A stretch of DNA of 6,752 nucleotides from JADIYM01 sp964641945 (GTDB lineage: Bacteria; Acidobacteriota; Blastocatellia; UBA7656; JADIYM01): contig CAZXLQ010000280.1 in the NCBI GenBank assembly GCA_964641945.1, positions 1 to 6,752 of the forward strand, in the 5' to 3' direction. Shown here one piece after another: positions 5,001 through 6,752 of this stretch. The notes below the pieces were generated by a model. That model saw only the letters and a program-made list of their open reading frames with translations. It was not told the DNA's origin and made no database searches. A program made the position numbers and the translations under genes. Within the stretch, counting starts at the first letter, position 1. Each line of letters begins with the position of its first letter.

Positions 5001-6752
5001 CGAGCTCAGGGAAGAGATCGCAGCGAAGGCCTTCACCTTCGATCGCCGGTTCCTGTTCCGCGTGCTGGCGATGGGCCACTCGCAGTTCGCCGAGCTCATC
5101 GGCGCGCGCGGCCCGAACACCCAGATCAACGCGGCGTGCGCGAGCACGACGATGGCCATGGGACTCGCGGAGGACTGGATTCGCGCCGGACGCTGCCGGC
5201 GGGTCGTCGTCATCTCGGCCGACGACGTTACGGGCGACAACCTGATGGAGTGGGTCGGCGCCGGTTTCCTCGCGTCCGGCGCGGCGGCGACCGACGACGT
5301 CGTCGAGAACGCGGCCATGCCGTTCGATCGGCGGCGCCACGGGATGATCCTCGGGATGGGCGCAGCGGCACTCGTCGTCGAGGACGCCGAATCGGCGCGC
5401 GAACGCGGCATCCGCCCGATCTGCGAACTTCTCGGCGCCGTGACCGCCAACAGTGCCTTCCACGGAACACGTCTCGACGTGAACCACATCAGCGACATGA
5501 TGGAAACGCTCGTCGCCGACGCCGAGGCCCGATGGGGACTCAACCGCGCCGAGATCGCGCCGAAGATGGTCTTCGTTTCGCACGAGACTTACACGCCGGC
5601 GCGAGGCGGCAGCGCGGCGGCCGAGGTCCACGCGCTTCGTCGCGTCTTCGGCGACCGCGCCGACGACATCGTCGTCGCCAACACCAAGGGCTTTACGGGC
5701 CATCCGATGGGCGTCGGCATCGAGGATGTCGTCGCCGTGAAGGTGCTCGAAACTGGCATCGTTCCGCCGGTCGCGAACTTCAAGGAGATCGATCCGGACC
5801 TCGGAGCACTGAACCTCTCGAAGGGCGGCGCCTATCCCGTCGAATACGCATTACGCCTGGGCGCGGGTTTCGGCTCGCAGATCAGCATGTCGCTCGAGCG
5901 GCTGGTACCGAGCCCGTCCGGCGACCGTCCGAGACCTGAGAACCTCGGGTTCGCCAATCGCATTGCGGACGATTCGGTCTGGAGCGGATGGCTCGAGGCC
6001 GTCTCGGGCTACGACCGACCGGATCTCGAAGTCGTGCAGCGCACGCTGCGAATCAAGGATCAGGGCGCGCCGGCACGCGCCATTGCATCTGCTCGCACCA
6101 TTGCGTCGGCCGTCGAGCCCGCCAGGGTGCCTGCGATGACCGTACCGGCGCGACCCGCTGCTCCGGTCCCGGCGCCCGCGGCGCCGCCGGCAGTCGCTCC
6201 GGCACCCACGCCGGCTGCCGGCATCCCAATCGTCGCCTCTGCGGACGTCGACGCGGTGCGCAATCGCGTGCTGGCTCTTGTGGTCGAGAAGACCGGCTAC
6301 CCCGAGGACATGCTCGACCTCGAGCTCGACCTCGAAGCCGACCTCGGCGTCGACACCGTCAAGCAGGCCGAGTTGTTCGCCGCGATCCGCGCCGAATACG
6401 ACATACCGCGCGACGAGAATTTGAAGCTGCGCGACTTCCCCACGATCGCCCACGCAATCCAGTTCGTCTATGACCGACGGCCGGACCTGGCTGCCGCGAA
6501 GGGTACGGCTTCAGTGGAGGCAGCTAAGGCCGTCGCCGCACCAGCGGCGCAGTCCGTATCTGTTGAAACAACGGATGCAGTTCGGGAGAGAGTCCTCGAG
6601 CTCGTCGTCGAGAAGACTGGCTATCCGAAGGACATGCTCGACCTTGACCTCGACCTCGAGGCCGACCTCGGCGTCGACACAGTCAAGCAGGCCGAGCTGT
6701 TCGCCGCCATACGCGGCGAATACGACATCCCCCGCGACGAGAACCTGAAGCT
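2062..6752 (+). CDS. Type I polyketide/PUFA-synthase-like megasynthase, 3' partial: KS-AT-KS-ACP-ACP
   Basis: This cytoplasmic multienzyme should build an acyl chain by repeated decarboxylative condensation of malonyl-type units on carrier domains. About 1,563 codons are visible, counting 33 unknown ones in an N gap, and the frame is still open at the right edge. Domain order, numbered by window coordinates: KS1 (about 8-469; C217, H351, H391), KS-AT linker (470-595), AT (from 596; S697, R722), gap, KS2 (830-1281; C1026, H1174, H1214), post-KS linker ending in an Ala/Pro-rich hinge (about 1354-1391), ACP1 (1399-1473), ACP2 (from 1507). KS-AT followed by tandem ACPs is the plan of PfaA and related secondary-lipid synthases, so an iterative enzyme making a long-chain lipid or polyketide is inferred. 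The second KS before the ACPs is unlike PfaA. Threonine replaces serine at the prosthetic-group site of both ACPs. Start chosen at ATG 2062; GTG 2020 is possible. No reductive domain is seen yet. The synthase class is sure, the product unknown. Confidence 0.9.
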   Translation, partial: MEDTAYRAIAVVGVGAILPEAPNATAFWKNVRDGRYSINEVTPDRWDPALYFDPDHNAPDKTYSKIGGWVREAEWNPIAWHLPIPPRVADSMDDVQKWAIAAAREALVDFGYPDRPLDLERTAVILGNAMAGERHYVTTIRVLFPELARELSSSPSFESLPADVREHVLAEYHDRFNNIYPDITEDTMPGELANCMAGRIANLFNLHGPNFVTDAACASAMAAMSAAVEGLVERDFDAVITGGIDRNMGVATFTKFCKIGALSATGTRPYADGADGFVMGEGAALFILKRLEDAEKAGDRIYAVLRGIGGSSDGRGKGITAPNPVGQRLAIERAWKNAGLSPATAGLIEGHGTSTRVGDVVEVESLAHVIGAAGAEAGSIPLGSVKSNIGHLKGAAGAAGVLKTVLALHDRTLPPSLNFKSPNPNIDFPHSPLYVNTELRDWPEAACGIRRAGVSAFGFGGTNFHVVLEQYVEGRLKVNGSRSVAVGAPVQSTPAPAEPKRPLRGALLIGAESISAVEARLREVLADAEAGRAPEPRAPFEADLRAPERISIDYADAKDLASKIERALKAIAADNAGMWKALRAQGIFRGSGPAPKIAFLYTGQGSQYVNMLDELRDVEPIVADVFTEADRVSTPLLGKPLSQFLFADASDPVAMATAEEELRQTAITQPAVLTVDEAFTKLFEAYGIRPDMVMGHSLGEYGALVAAKGLPFEDALIAVSARGREMSHVAVEDCGWMVAVFAPIAEIERILETVDGYVVIANVNSRSQAVIGGGSEAVERAMRAFLDAGYNAVRLXXXXXXXXXXXXXXXXXXXXXXXXXXXXXXXXXXLVKRENGGATFDVIEDPSEVIKLAARGGEFDLGAEFGVSADRLPALDVVTRLAIGAGIDALRDAGIPLVLRYKTTTKNTQLPDGWGLPAAMREDTGVIFASAFPGMDSFAEYLTGYHEDHARRQRLEDLEALRPHAGHDTNASLEIDRRIAELREEIAAKAFTFDRRFLFRVLAMGHSQFAELIGARGPNTQINAACASTTMAMGLAEDWIRAGRCRRVVVISADDVTGDNLMEWVGAGFLASGAAATDDVVENAAMPFDRRRHGMILGMGAAALVVEDAESARERGIRPICELLGAVTANSAFHGTRLDVNHISDMMETLVADAEARWGLNRAEIAPKMVFVSHETYTPARGGSAAAEVHALRRVFGDRADDIVVANTKGFTGHPMGVGIEDVVAVKVLETGIVPPVANFKEIDPDLGALNLSKGGAYPVEYALRLGAGFGSQISMSLERLVPSPSGDRPRPENLGFANRIADDSVWSGWLEAVSGYDRPDLEVVQRTLRIKDQGAPARAIASARTIASAVEPARVPAMTVPARPAAPVPAPAAPPAVAPAPTPAAGIPIVASADVDAVRNRVLALVVEKTGYPEDMLDLELDLEADLGVDTVKQAELFAAIRAEYDIPRDENLKLRDFPTIAHAIQFVYDRRPDLAAAKGTASVEAAKAVAAPAAQSVSVETTDAVRERVLELVVEKTGYPKDMLDLDLDLEADLGVDTVKQAELFAAIRGEYDIPRDENLK
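2083..3468 (+). other. Domain KS1, ketosynthase with complete Cys-His-His triad
   Basis: This thiolase-fold ketosynthase should catalyse chain elongation. It opens with IAVVGVGAILPEAPN at residue 9 and closes with VSAFGFGGTNFHVVLE ending at 469. The nucleophile is Cys217 in DAACASAM, the first histidine is His351 in EGHGTSTRVGD, and the second is His391 in SNIGHLKGAAG. The first histidine motif reads HGTST where most PKS enzymes have HGTGT; the flanking GD is kept. About 90 residues separate the early AVILGN strand from the active cysteine, with an inserted helical stretch (about 141-190). All three catalytic residues are present, so it should be active. Confidence 0.92.
3847..4448 (+). other. 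Domain AT, acyltransferase, cut by the assembly gap
   Basis: This domain should load the extender acyl group from CoA onto the carrier domains. It begins KIAFLYTGQGSQY at residue 596. The nucleophile is Ser697 in GHSLGEY and the substrate-carboxylate arginine is Arg722 in SARGREM. The 25-residue spacing matches Ser92-Arg117 of E. coli FabD. The readable sequence stops at RLP (796), just where PKS acyltransferases usually run into the VSHAFH-type motif that holds the catalytic histidine and helps set extender choice. That motif and the last part of the domain are not visible, so malonyl specificity is only the default guess. Confidence 0.85.
4449..4548. other. Assembly gap of exactly 100 N inside the synthase
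   Basis: Exactly 100 unknown bases interrupt the AT domain. A run of 100 is a common scaffold placeholder for a gap of unknown size. Reading the run at face value, the frame is the same on both sides, but only 33 codons would remain for the AT end, any linker and the KS2 start, which normally take well over 100 residues. The true gap is therefore probably longer. Confidence 0.97.
4549..5904 (+). other. Domain KS2, divergent second ketosynthase with intact triad
   Basis: This second thiolase-fold domain lies between AT and the ACPs. It opens after the gap with LVKRENGGATFDVIED and ends near GAGFGSQISMSLERL (1281). Candidate catalytic residues are Cys1026 in INAACAST, His1174 in SHETYTPARGG and His1214 in NTKGFTGHPMG. 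The two histidines are 40 residues apart, exactly as in KS1. The usual HGTGT motif is replaced by HETYTPARGG. Compared with KS1 there are roughly 27 extra residues before the cysteine, including a basic RYKTTTKNTQLPDGWG block and a charged, probably helical stretch (about 945-1000). The expected opening motif is not seen and may lie in the gap. Its role is unknown: a chain-initiating KS, a second elongating KS, or a partner that sets chain length. Confidence 0.82.
5905..6255 (+). other. Post-KS2 linker with Ala/Pro-rich hinge
   Basis: The first part (residues 1282-1340) looks folded, with WSGWLEAVSGYDRPDLE followed by VVQRTLRIKDQGAP, and may be a post-KS adaptor. It is followed by an Ala/Pro/Val-rich stretch at about 1354-1391, typical of flexible hinges that let carrier domains reach several active sites. 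I see no catalytic motif here. Confidence 0.7.
6256..6480 (+). other. Domain ACP1, carrier protein with Thr at the phosphopantetheine site
   Basis: This four-helix acyl-carrier domain should hold the growing chain. The core reads LEADLGVDTVKQAELF, clearly homologous to the LGxDSxxxxE motif of type I carrier domains. The residue that normally bears 4'-phosphopantetheine is Thr1432 (codon ACC, 6355-6357). No serine occurs anywhere in residues 1399-1473. The domain otherwise looks well preserved, ending in DENLKLRDFPTIAHAIQFV. A Lys/Ala-rich spacer joins it to ACP2. Confidence 0.85.
6580..6752 (+). other. Domain ACP2, second tandem carrier, cut by the window edge
   Basis: Its first 58 residues match ACP1 at 53 positions. 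It carries the same DLGVDTVKQAELF core, with Thr (codon ACA, 6679-6681) at the attachment site and no serine in the visible part. The window ends within ENLKL, so the tail of this domain and any further ACPs are outside. Confidence 0.85.

Larger units (their letters stand above)
6256..6752 (+). repeat. In-frame tandem repeat of ACP modules, 324-bp period
   Basis: Equivalent positions of the two carrier domains lie 324 bases (108 codons) apart; the attachment codons are at 6355 and 6679. Over the last 50 codons compared I count by eye 14 synonymous and 3 amino-acid-changing codon differences. The copies are therefore old and kept under selection, not a recent duplication or an assembly echo. 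PUFA synthases carry similar ACP arrays, often of five or more units, so more copies may follow. Confidence 0.85.

Noticed and set aside
3691..5703. 670-residue open frame on the - strand opposite the synthase, running through the N gap
   Set aside because: It mirrors the codon pattern of the + strand gene in GC-rich DNA, its translation is low-complexity Arg/Asp/Val/Gly with no recognisable domain, and the + strand carries clear KS and AT motifs.
6355..6681. Thr at the ACP site as a sequencing error
   Set aside because: Two independent copies with different threonine codons and diverged flanks carry the same residue, so two coincident errors are unlikely.

Overview
The window is GC-rich bacterial DNA from an accessory or secondary-lipid locus. 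It holds two complete-looking gene starts on the + strand and the tail of a possible third gene. The strong G/C preference at third codon positions, the large multidomain synthase and an exactly 100-base N run point to a draft or metagenomic assembly of a high-GC bacterium. A Myxococcota, Desulfobacterota, Binatota or actinobacterial type would fit, but nothing here fixes the phylum.

Layout. Bases 1-126 are an open frame entering from the left edge and ending in TGA, perhaps the last 41 codons of an upstream gene; a perfect 24-bp palindrome lies at its edge. Bases 127-280 are a short intergenic stretch with no convincing promoter. Bases 281-1957 encode a 558-residue acyl-CoA dehydrogenase with the flavin and catalytic motifs intact and a VLCAD-like C-terminal extension. 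After 104 intergenic bases, a very large type I polyketide/fatty-acid synthase begins at 2062 and is still open at the right edge. Its visible order is KS1 - AT - (assembly gap) - KS2 - Ala/Pro linker - ACP1 - ACP2. This recalls PUFA-synthase (PfaA) and heterocyst-glycolipid (HglE) type iterative synthases, but a second ketosynthase sits between AT and the ACPs.

How the genes may work together (inference). The synthase would build a long acyl or polyketide chain iteratively on its tandem carrier domains. The co-directional acyl-CoA dehydrogenase could supply or desaturate an acyl-CoA starter or product. No ketoreductase, dehydratase, enoylreductase, thioesterase or phosphopantetheinyl transferase is visible; they may lie beyond the right edge.

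The most striking observation is that both visible carrier domains have threonine where the phosphopantetheine-bearing serine should be, and neither has any serine in its visible core. The two copies have diverged at many synonymous sites while keeping this residue, so it looks selected rather than accidental. The AT catalytic histidine and the AT/KS2 boundary fall in the N gap, so AT completeness and extender-unit specificity cannot be judged.
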